NCBI GenBank assembly: GCA_902609675.1
Contig: CACLST010000004.1
Span: forward strand, 1 to 59,103
Length of the DNA stretch: 59,103 nt
Direction: 5' to 3'
DNA from: an uncultured Pelagibacteraceae bacterium
GTDB lineage: Bacteria > Pseudomonadota > Alphaproteobacteria > Pelagibacterales > Pelagibacteraceae
Shown in pieces: positions 44,548-51,669 of this stretch. The notes under the pieces are model-generated. The model made no database searches, was not told the origin of the DNA, and worked only from the letters and a program-made list of their open reading frames with translations. The position numbers and the translations under genes were made by a program. Every line of letters starts with the position of its first letter. The stretch's first letter is position 1.

Positions 44548-45494
44548 AATTTTTTTTGTCATTTTTGATAATTGGCATACTTATAACAAATAATACATCT
44601 GCAAAAATTCTTAACATCGGAAATAAAGTATTCTTAGATGTTCCATCAAGCCATAACTTTATTAAATACGACGAAGATTTAGTTGCAGATGCATTTAATG
44701 ATTTTCTTGACTCTGATAAAGATATGAAAATTGATGCTTTTCTAGTGGGTCCATTAAAATATATAGAGCTTGAAAGATCAATTTTGAATGGAGAAGACCC
44801 AATGAATAACAAGTATGTCCTATCAATTGTTAAAAAAATGGAGAAAAAAAATTTTAAAGACGAAATCAAAGCTGTGAATTGGATGATTTCGGAAGCTAAA
44901 AAAATAATGAGAAAAGAAAAAATTGATTTTATTACATATGTTATTGTTATAAATAAAAAGCTTAAAGATCTATTAGTGTTAGGAAATGAAGTAGATAATG
45001 TAATCCTTGAACTTTATTCAATGAATAATTCAGAATTACTCAATAAAACAAAAGAACTAAAGCAAATGATGTCTTTATTGGACGGTGCTAATAGTAAAAC
45101 TTATTTTGTTGGTCCTGCATCTATTGAGTACAATAAATTAAAAATTCAAAAAAATAATCATGGCGAACTTATTTTAAAGGGCCCAAGCAAAGTAACCTAT
45201 GCAGTTACTGATACTTTAACATTAGATGCAAAAACTAATATCCTCTTAGGTTCTCATAATGATAAAATGTATTTACTTATTTCAGCATGTTATGTTGATT
45301 GTTCAAAGTTTAATAGTAAGTTTAACAAAATGATTAAACCAATTTTTTCAAGAGTTGAAAAAAAAACAAATGATATAAAAATTTCCCCAGATAGTAACTT
45401 TGTTGAGCAACTTAAATCACTCAATGAATTATACAAATCTGGAGTACTGACAAAAGAAGAATTTGAAAAAGCTAAAAAGAAAATCTTAAATTAA
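44544..45494 (+). CDS. Secreted protein with C-terminal SHOCT-like motif, inside the his operon
   Basis: A 316-residue protein with a signal peptide (KFFLSFLIIGILITNNTSA), a mostly unrecognised middle, and a C-terminal SHOCT-like helix-turn-helix (about 283-316: FVEQLKSLNELYKSGVLTKE followed by EFEKAKKKIL). SHOCT tails occur on many unrelated proteins and may mediate oligomerisation. The middle contains GPASIEYNKLKIQ and GPSKVTYAVTDTLTLDAKTN, looking like beta-rich repeats. It is translationally coupled on both sides: ATGA overlap with hisH and a shared base (TAATG) with hisA. No link to histidine synthesis is visible; function unknown. Confidence 0.75.
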   Translation: MKFFLSFLIIGILITNNTSAKILNIGNKVFLDVPSSHNFIKYDEDLVADAFNDFLDSDKDMKIDAFLVGPLKYIELERSILNGEDPMNNKYVLSIVKKMEKKNFKDEIKAVNWMISEAKKIMRKEKIDFITYVIVINKKLKDLLVLGNEVDNVILELYSMNNSELLNKTKELKQMMSLLDGANSKTYFVGPASIEYNKLKIQKNNHGELILKGPSKVTYAVTDTLTLDAKTNILLGSHNDKMYLLISACYVDCSKFNSKFNKMIKPIFSRVEKKTNDIKISPDSNFVEQLKSLNELYKSGVLTKEEFEKAKKKILN

Positions 45495-46219
45495 TGAAAA
45501 TTCTTCCAGCAATAGACATTAAAGATAAAAAATGCGTGAGGTTAATTAAAGGAGACTTTGATAATAAAACTGAATATGAAATGTCTCCAGTTGATCAAGC
45601 TGGAAAGTATAAAGACCATGGTTTTAGAAATTTACATATAGTTGATCTAGATGGAGCGTTGACAGGAGAGACTGTAAACATTGATATTATTGAGGAAATT
45701 GTAGGCAAATTTGATCTAAATATTGAAATAGGTGGAGGTGTAAGAAATTTTGAAAGTATTCAAAAATATACTGACGCTGGAGTTGAGAAAGTAATTCTAG
45801 GTAGTGCTGCAATAAAAGACAAAAATTTTTTAAAAGAAGCTTGTCAAAAATTTCCAGATAAAATTGCTTTAGGTCTAGATGCTAAAGATGGTTATCTGTC
45901 TGTATCTGGATGGAAAGAAAATTCTAATTTAAAAACTTTAGAATTTTTAAATGATGTAAACGATTATGGAGCTAGTAGATTAATTTATACGGATATAAAT
46001 AGAGATGGAATGAAGTTAAGTCCAAATTTTGATGAAACAGAAAATGTTGCTAATAATTCAAATTGTCCAGTCATTATTTCTGGAGGTGTTTCATCAATAG
46101 ATGATATTAAAAAAGCAAAAGAGTTAGGAAATAAAAATATTGAAGGTATCATTGTTGGTAAAGCTATATATGATGGTGATATTAAACTAGATGAACTTGC
46201 AAAAGAGATAGATGCTTAA
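45494..46219 (+). CDS. hisA: ProFAR isomerase HisA
   Basis: HisA isomerises ProFAR to PRFAR. The 241-residue TIM barrel starts with [20 protein letters not shown], where the first Asp (AID) is the catalytic base; IEIGGGVRN and the C-terminal [13 protein letters not shown] are the phosphate-binding loops, and [10 protein letters not shown] carries the second catalytic Asp. It shares its first base with the stop of the SHOCT gene and overlaps hisF by 8 bases. Confidence 0.97.
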   Translation: MKILPAIDIKDKKCVRLIKGDFDNKTEYEMSPVDQAGKYKDHGFRNLHIVDLDGALTGETVNIDIIEEIVGKFDLNIEIGGGVRNFESIQKYTDAGVEKVILGSAAIKDKNFLKEACQKFPDKIALGLDAKDGYLSVSGWKENSNLKTLEFLNDVNDYGASRLIYTDINRDGMKLSPNFDETENVANNSNCPVIISGGVSSIDDIKKAKELGNKNIEGIIVGKAIYDGDIKLDELAKEIDA

Positions 46220-46967
46220 GAATAGAATAATACCTTGCTTAGATGTAAAAAATGGAAGAGTTGTCAAAGGTATAAACTTTGTCGATTTACAAGATGCAGG
46301 TGACCCAGTGGAACAAGCAAAAATTTATAGTGATGGTGGAGCTGATGAAATTTGTTTCTTAGACATCACTGCATCTAATGAAAATAGAAATACAATTTAT
46401 GAAGTTGTAAAAAATACTTCAAAAAAATGTTTTGTACCTTTAACAGTTGGTGGTGGAGTTAGAAGTGTAGATGATATTAGTAAACTTTTGAACTGTGGGG
46501 CAGATAAAGTTTCAATAAATACAGCTGCAGTTCAAAATGCAGACGTTGTAGTTCAAAGCTCAAAAAAATTCGGTTCTCAATGTATTGTTGTTGCTATAGA
46601 TGCTAAGAAGAGCGGAGAGAAATGGGAAGTTTTTACCCACGGAGGTAGAAATAATACTGGAATTGATGCTTTAGAGTTTGCAAAAAAGATGGAAGAGAAT
46701 GGAGCAGGTGAGTTATTGGTCACTTCAATGGATAGAGACGGTACTCAGGTAGGCTATGACATTGATCTAATGTCTAAAATTTCTTCAATGGTAAACATAC
46801 CTACAATAGCATCAGGAGGAGTTGGTGATCTTGATCACTTAGTCGATGGCATCAAATTAGGCAATGCTAGTGCGGTTTTGGCAGCATCTATATTTCACTA
46901 CGGTAAATATTCTGTGAAGGAAGCTAAAGAATATTTGGACTCAAAAGGAATACCTGTTAGGATTTGA
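46212..46967 (+). CDS. hisF: Imidazole glycerol phosphate synthase, cyclase subunit HisF
   Basis: HisF forms the imidazole ring with ammonia from HisH. The 251-residue barrel begins [20 protein letters not shown] (Asp in CLDV is catalytic), [27 protein letters not shown], and [13 protein letters not shown] with the second catalytic Asp, then [12 protein letters not shown]. It is paralogous to hisA next door. The end lies one base from the start of hisE. Confidence 0.98.
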   Translation: MLKNRIIPCLDVKNGRVVKGINFVDLQDAGDPVEQAKIYSDGGADEICFLDITASNENRNTIYEVVKNTSKKCFVPLTVGGGVRSVDDISKLLNCGADKVSINTAAVQNADVVVQSSKKFGSQCIVVAIDAKKSGEKWEVFTHGGRNNTGIDALEFAKKMEENGAGELLVTSMDRDGTQVGYDIDLMSKISSMVNIPTIASGGVGDLDHLVDGIKLGNASAVLAASIFHYGKYSVKEAKEYLDSKGIPVRI

Positions 46968-46968
46968 G

Positions 46969-47241
46969 ATGCTAAATACCCTTGAGAGCCTATTTAAACT
47001 TGCAAGAGAAAGAAAATCTTCACCAGTTGATGGTTCGTATACTAATAAGCTTCTAAGTGATAAATCTTTGAGTAAAGCTAAAGTGCTTGAGGAAATAAAT
47101 GAATTGATAGAGGCAGTAGAAGAAGATACAAATAAAATTCATGAAGCCGCAGATGTGTTTTATCATCTAGCCATGTACCTTGAAGCAAACAATATCAAAA
47201 TTGAAGATGTAATGAGCGAATTAGATAAAAGAAAAAGATGA
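46969..47241 (+). CDS. hisE: Phosphoribosyl-ATP pyrophosphatase HisE
   Basis: HisE hydrolyses phosphoribosyl-ATP to phosphoribosyl-AMP. The 90-residue protein is an all-alpha MazG-like fold with LFKLARERKSSPVDGSYTNK, KVLEEINELIEAVEED (metal-binding E-E-x-x-E) and HEAADVFYHLAMYLEANN, the second acidic helix. It is not fused to hisI. It overlaps mcl by four bases (ATGA), directly linking the his genes to the malyl-CoA module. Confidence 0.95.
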   Translation: MLNTLESLFKLARERKSSPVDGSYTNKLLSDKSLSKAKVLEEINELIEAVEEDTNKIHEAADVFYHLAMYLEANNIKIEDVMSELDKRKR

Positions 47242-48176
47242 GCCATAAATTTTATAAACCTGCAAGATCAAGACTACAAAGAAGTGAATTAGCAGTTCCA
47301 GGTTCATCTCCTAAAATGTTTGAGAAAGCTCTCAGTTCAGCAGCAGATTATGTTTTTTTAGATCTTGAGGATGCAGTTTCTCCAAATGATAAAATAACTG
47401 CTAGAGCAAATGTTATTAAAGCTTTGAATGAAATGGATTGGAGAGGTAGTGGTAAAACTATTTCTGTACGAATAAATAGTTTAGATACTCATTATATGTA
47501 TTCAGATTTAATTGAGATTGTTGAACAAGCTGGAGAAAATGTAGATACAATTTTAGTTCCAAAAGCAGGAACAGCAAGCGATGTTTATATGGTTGATTGT
47601 TTATTAACACAAATTGAAACGAATAAAAAATTAAAAAATAAAATTGGAATAGAATGTCTGATTGAGACAGCATTAGGAATGTCAAATATTAAAGAAATCG
47701 CAACTTCAAGTGAAAGGTTAGAGGCATTACATTTTGGTGTAGCAGATTATGCAGCAAGTTTAAGAGCGCGAACTACAGTTATTGGTGGGCTTAATGAAAA
47801 TTATCCAGGAGACCAGTGGCATCATGGTTTATCTGAATTGGTAATGACTTGCAGAGCATATGGAATAAGAGCAATAGACGGACCTTTTGGAGATTTTAAT
47901 GATCCAGATGCTTACACAGCAGCTGCTAAAAGAGGTGCTGCAATTGGTATTGAGGGTAAATGGGCAATACATCCTTCACAAATTGAATTAGCAAACAATG
48001 TATTCTCTCCACCAGAATCAGAGGTTACTAAGGCTAAAAGAATTTTGGAAGAGCTAGAAAAGGCCGCCAAACAAGGTAAAGGAGCTGCTCAGCTTGATGG
48101 CAGGATGATAGATGCTGCATCAGCTAGAATGGCTGAAAACATTGTAAATATCGATAAGTTAATCCATAATAAATAA
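47238..48176 (+). CDS. mcl: L-malyl-CoA/beta-methylmalyl-CoA lyase (CitE/HpcH family)
   Basis: The enzyme cleaves L-malyl-CoA to glyoxylate and acetyl-CoA. The 312-residue protein resembles Methylobacterium and Rhodobacter Mcl: RLQRSELAVPGSSPKMFEKA, YVFLDLEDAVSPNDK (acidic metal ligands), IGIECLIETALGMSNI, HFGVADYAASLRARTTVIGG, IRAIDGPFGDFNDPD and GKWAIHPSQIELANNVFSPP. A loop of about 20 residues after VIGG in the Methylobacterium protein, recalled from memory, is shorter here. It is followed 8 bases later by the malate-CoA ligase genes, the same functional module as in the serine cycle. The substrate direction is inferred. Confidence 0.87.
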   Translation: MSHKFYKPARSRLQRSELAVPGSSPKMFEKALSSAADYVFLDLEDAVSPNDKITARANVIKALNEMDWRGSGKTISVRINSLDTHYMYSDLIEIVEQAGENVDTILVPKAGTASDVYMVDCLLTQIETNKKLKNKIGIECLIETALGMSNIKEIATSSERLEALHFGVADYAASLRARTTVIGGLNENYPGDQWHHGLSELVMTCRAYGIRAIDGPFGDFNDPDAYTAAAKRGAAIGIEGKWAIHPSQIELANNVFSPPESEVTKAKRILEELEKAAKQGKGAAQLDGRMIDAASARMAENIVNIDKLIHNK

Positions 48177-48184
48177 ATAAAATT

Positions 48185-49348
48185 ATGGACATTCACGAAT
48201 ATCAGGCAAAGAAAATACTTTCAAACTTTGGAGTAACAATTCCTAGAGGTGGAATTGTTTACAGCCCTGAGAATGCTGAGAATAAAGCTAGAGAAATTGG
48301 TGGATCAAGATGGGTAGTAAAAGCACAAATTCATTCTGGTGCGAGAGGAAAAGCAGGAGGGATAATTGTTTGCAATACACCGTTAGAAGTCGCTCAAGCA
48401 ACAGATAAATTATTAGGAAAAAAATTAGTTACAAATCAAACAGGACCTGAAGGAAAAATTGTGAACAGAATTTATATTGAAGAAGCTACAGATATTGAAA
48501 AGGAATTATATTTAGGACTAGTTTTTGATAGAAGTTCAGAAAGTATTATGGTTGTTGCATCGACAGAAGGTGGAATGAGTGTAGAAGAAATTTCAAAGGA
48601 AAAACCAGAGACAATTATTAGGTCTAAAATTGAAGTTGCAGTTGGAATGCAAAATTTCCAAGCTAGAGAATTGGCATTTGGTCTTGGTATAGAACCAGAA
48701 TTAATTAGAAGAGCATCTGATACTATTATTGGATGCTATAAAGCTTTCAGTGAATTAGATGCAACAATGGTTGAAGTTAATCCATTAGTTATTTCTAAAC
48801 AAAAACAAATTTTAGCTTTAGATTGTAAAATGAGTTTTGATAACAATGCAATGTTTAGACGAAGTCAAGTTTCTGAGCTAAGAGATAAAACACAAGAAGA
48901 TTCAAAAGAAATATTTGCATCCGATAGAGGTTTAAACTATGTCAGTTTAGATGGAAATATAGGTAACATTATTAACGGTGCTGGTCTTGCAATGGCATCT
49001 ATGGATATGATTAAATTAGCTGGAGGAACTCCTGCAAATTTTTTAGATGTGGGAGGTGGAGCAACACCAGAAAAAATAGTTAAGGCCTTTAAATTAGTTA
49101 CAATGGATGAAAAAGTTAAAGTAATTCTTGTAAATATTTTTGCTGGTATCAATAGATGCGATTGGGTTGCAGAAGGAATTGTAGATGCATTAAAAAAAAT
49201 CGAAATTAAAGTTCCATTAGTTATTCGTTTAGCAGGTACTAATGTAGAAAAAGGAAATAAAATCTTAAAAGAGAGCAAAATAAATTATATAGAGGCAAAT
49301 ACTTTAGAGGATGCAGCAAATAAAGCAGTTGCAGCACTAAACAAGTAA
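48185..49348 (+). CDS. mtkA: Malate--CoA ligase (malate thiokinase) beta subunit, or succinyl-CoA ligase beta
   Basis: A 387-residue ATP-grasp subunit of the SucC/MtkA family: DIHEYQAKKILSNFGVTIPR, WVVKAQIHSGARGKAGGI, IEEATDIEKELYLGLVFDR, MVEVNPLVIS with the metal ligands, and the CoA-ligase end NIFAGINRCDWVAEGIVDAL. Motifs cannot separate succinate from malate specificity. The neighbour mcl, three bases from mtkB and eight from mcl, argues for malate, making malyl-CoA at the cost of ATP. IEKELYLG is typical of MtkA-type proteins as I recall them. A phylogeny against the genome's sucC would decide. Confidence 0.78.
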   Translation: MDIHEYQAKKILSNFGVTIPRGGIVYSPENAENKAREIGGSRWVVKAQIHSGARGKAGGIIVCNTPLEVAQATDKLLGKKLVTNQTGPEGKIVNRIYIEEATDIEKELYLGLVFDRSSESIMVVASTEGGMSVEEISKEKPETIIRSKIEVAVGMQNFQARELAFGLGIEPELIRRASDTIIGCYKAFSELDATMVEVNPLVISKQKQILALDCKMSFDNNAMFRRSQVSELRDKTQEDSKEIFASDRGLNYVSLDGNIGNIINGAGLAMASMDMIKLAGGTPANFLDVGGGATPEKIVKAFKLVTMDEKVKVILVNIFAGINRCDWVAEGIVDALKKIEIKVPLVIRLAGTNVEKGNKILKESKINYIEANTLEDAANKAVAALNK

Positions 49349-49351
49349 ATC

Positions 49352-50239
49352 ATGACTGTATTAGTTGATCAAAATAGTAAGATAATTATTCAAGGTTTTA
49401 CAGGTAAAATGGGCTCTTTTCATGCAGATGAGATGATTAAATATGGCTCAAATGTTGTTGGTGGAGTAACACCAGGAAAAGGAGGGTCAACACATTTAAA
49501 TTTACCTGTGTTTAACACAGTTAAAGATGCTGTTAATGAGACGGGAGCCGACGCCTCAATTTTATTTGTACCCCCAGCTTTTGCAGCAGACTCTGCGATG
49601 GAAGCAGCAGATGCTGGAATAAAAATATGTGTAGCAATAGTTGATGGAATACCTTCCCATGACATGATCAGAATAAAAAGGTATATGAGAAGATACACTA
49701 AAAGTTCTAAAATGACTTTAGTTGGACCAAACTGTGCTGGAATTATTAGTCCTGGGAAATCAATGTTAGGAATAATGCCAGGTCATATCTATAAAGAAGG
49801 AAGAGTCGGAATTATTAGTAGGTCAGGAACATTAGGCTATGAAGCTGCTCAACAACTTAAAAATTTAAACATTGGGGTTTCAACAAGTGTTGGTATTGGA
49901 GGAGATCCAATAAACGGAAGCTCATTTAGAGATATAATAGAAAAGTTTGAAACAGATGATGAGACAGATGCAATATTGATGATTGGTGAAATTGGTGGTC
50001 CACAAGAAGTTGCAGCAGGCGAATTCGCAAAAGAAAATATGAAAAAACCAGTTATTGCTTATATAGCCGGACTAACTGCACCAAAAGGAAGAGTGATGGG
50101 TCATGCAGGCGCAATAGTTTCTGCTTATGGAGAGAGTGCAATTGAAAAAGTTGAAATTCTTAAAGAATGTGGAATTACAATTTCTAAAAATCCATCTGTC
50201 ATGGGTGATACAGTAAAATCAGTTTTAGAAAAAATGTAA
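49352..50239 (+). CDS. mtkB: Malate--CoA ligase (malate thiokinase) alpha subunit, or succinyl-CoA ligase alpha
   Basis: The 295-residue CoA-binding subunit with a phosphohistidine: NSKIIIQGFTGKMGSFHADE at the N-terminus, GGVTPGKGGSTHLNLPVFNT, LVGPNCAGIISPGKSMLGIM, VGIISRSGTLGYEAAQQL and GRVMGHAGAIVS, where the His (near 251) is phosphorylated. The MRIKRYMRRYTKS-type stretch (here starting MIRIKRYMRR) is longer than usual for SucD and recalls MtkB. It is part of the mcl-mtkA-mtkB module and two bases from the HIT gene. Confidence 0.78.
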   Translation: MTVLVDQNSKIIIQGFTGKMGSFHADEMIKYGSNVVGGVTPGKGGSTHLNLPVFNTVKDAVNETGADASILFVPPAFAADSAMEAADAGIKICVAIVDGIPSHDMIRIKRYMRRYTKSSKMTLVGPNCAGIISPGKSMLGIMPGHIYKEGRVGIISRSGTLGYEAAQQLKNLNIGVSTSVGIGGDPINGSSFRDIIEKFETDDETDAILMIGEIGGPQEVAAGEFAKENMKKPVIAYIAGLTAPKGRVMGHAGAIVSAYGESAIEKVEILKECGITISKNPSVMGDTVKSVLEKM

Positions 50240-50241
50240 TT

Positions 50242-50607
50242 ATGAGTTATGATGATAATAATATTTTTGCAAAAATATTAAGAAATGAAATACCTTGTAA
50301 TAAAATTTACGAGGATGAATTTGTTTTATCCTTTCATGATATAAATCCTCAAAAAAAAATTCATGCTTTAGTTATTCCAAAGGGAAAATATGTTGACTTA
50401 GATGACTTTAGTCAAAATGCATCTCCTGAAGAAATGGTTGGATTATTAAAAGGTATTAATATTGTAGCAAAGAAATTAAATATATCTGTTGATACTGGAA
50501 AAGGCTATAGAGCTCTAGCAAATATAAGTCAAGACGGAGGACAAGAAGTTCCACATCTACATTTTCATTTGTTTGGTGGAGAGAAAATAGGTAAAATGGT
50601 CTCGTGA
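50242..50607 (+). CDS. HIT-family protein (HinT-like purine nucleoside phosphoramidase)
   Basis: A 121-residue histidine-triad protein. The active-site triad is VPHLHFHLFGG (H-x-H-x-H-x-x). The N-terminus NNIFAKILRNEIPCNKIYED and VLSFHDINPQKKIHALVIPK are standard for HinT. HinT hydrolyses adenosine phosphoramidates and aminoacyl-AMP-type compounds; the physiological substrate is unclear. The gene is in the tail of the his-mcl-mtkAB string and shares its stop with the GTG start of the next gene (GTGA). Confidence 0.94.
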   Translation: MSYDDNNIFAKILRNEIPCNKIYEDEFVLSFHDINPQKKIHALVIPKGKYVDLDDFSQNASPEEMVGLLKGINIVAKKLNISVDTGKGYRALANISQDGGQEVPHLHFHLFGGEKIGKMVS

Positions 50608-51116
50608 AAATTAACGTAGACAGAAGTTTCTTAGAAATAAATTCAATAAAAGATTTAAACAGTTCAAAAAGTCCAGGTTCAAACTTCAAAATCAGTGAAG
50701 TAGACCCACCAGACTTCCATATAAACAAATTTTTCTATAAGCAAATTGGAAGAAAGTATAGATGGATAGACAGATTAGCCTGGCGTGATAAAAAATGGAT
50801 TGAGTACGTTGAAAATCCACGAATAAAAACCTTTATTTTAAAGGATAATAATAACCTAGCCGGATATTATGAAACTATCCGTGATCTCGACCATAATCAT
50901 TCTGAAATTGCATATTTTGGAATTTTAGAGGAATATTTTGGGAAAAAATGTGGAGGCTATCTTCTTACTCAGGCTATTCATAAATTATTCGAGGAAGGAA
51001 TGTCAAGAGTTTGGCTCCACACCTGTTCACTGGATCATGAAAATGCAATTAAAAATTATTTAGCCAGAGGAATGCAAGTATTCAAATCTGAAAAAATAAG
51101 TGTTGAGGTTAATTAA
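50604..51116 (+). CDS. GNAT-family N-acetyltransferase
   Basis: A 170-residue GNAT protein. IAYFGILEEYFGKKCGGYLL corresponds to motif A (Q/R-x-x-G-x-G/A, here K-K-C-G-G-Y), followed by a Trp-Leu-His-Thr-Cys strand and DHENAIKNYLARGMQVFKSE, the final helix and strand. The N-terminal DRLAWRDKKWIEYV and LAGYYETIRD support the fold. The substrate is unknown. It starts at GTG inside the HIT stop codon and overlaps lolA tail to tail by eight bases, ending the rightward string. Confidence 0.87.
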   Translation: MKINVDRSFLEINSIKDLNSSKSPGSNFKISEVDPPDFHINKFFYKQIGRKYRWIDRLAWRDKKWIEYVENPRIKTFILKDNNNLAGYYETIRDLDHNHSEIAYFGILEEYFGKKCGGYLLTQAIHKLFEEGMSRVWLHTCSLDHENAIKNYLARGMQVFKSEKISVEVN

Positions 51117-51669
51117 TATATTTTTGTAAATAAAATATTTTTTCTTCAACATTAATATTAATACTAATATCACTTAAAAAAGTCTGTATTAGATTTTGGT
51201 ATATGTCCCTTGTCTCCCAACCAATCAAATCAAGAGTTCCTTTGTCAAAAAAAACTTTTATTAAGTTATTTTCATGTTCAAAATTAAATACATAATAAAA
51301 AGGATAATTTTTATCATTTTTTACTTCATTCATTTTTGAAATTAAAAATTTTTTATCGAGAATAAAATTTAAAGGGGTTTTATCTAAAGGATATCTATAA
51401 TAATTTTTGATTTTATCTGAATTAATAACTAAAGATTTGCCATTTGAAACTAAGATTTTATTATAAATATCATAATATTTACAAAGAATTTTTTTTGGAT
51501 ATAAAATAATACATTCACCTTTTTCAATATTATTGTTATCTATTTTTTGTATGAATTTAAACTCTAAAGAATTTATTTTTTCTAAATGACTTATAATTTC
51601 TTGATTTGTAGAACTATGTGCATTTAAATTAAAAAATAATACAAAAAAAAATATTAAGTATTTTTTCAT
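51109..51669 (-). CDS. lolA: Outer-membrane lipoprotein carrier LolA
   Basis: LolA shuttles lipoproteins across the periplasm to the outer membrane. The 186-residue protein has a signal peptide (KKYLIFFFVLFFNLNAHSS) and the LolA pattern IISHLEKINSLEFKFIQKID, GECIILYPKKILCKYYD, LVSNGKSLVIN, YPLDKTPLNFILDKKFL and a final strand region. It overlaps ftsK by four bases, a standard alphaproteobacterial pair, though the order may reflect history more than shared function. The family is weakly conserved; the synteny raises the confidence. Confidence 0.88.
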   Translation of the reverse strand: MKKYLIFFFVLFFNLNAHSSTNQEIISHLEKINSLEFKFIQKIDNNNIEKGECIILYPKKILCKYYDIYNKILVSNGKSLVINSDKIKNYYRYPLDKTPLNFILDKKFLISKMNEVKNDKNYPFYYVFNFEHENNLIKVFFDKGTLDLIGWETRDIYQNLIQTFLSDISININVEEKIFYLQKYIN

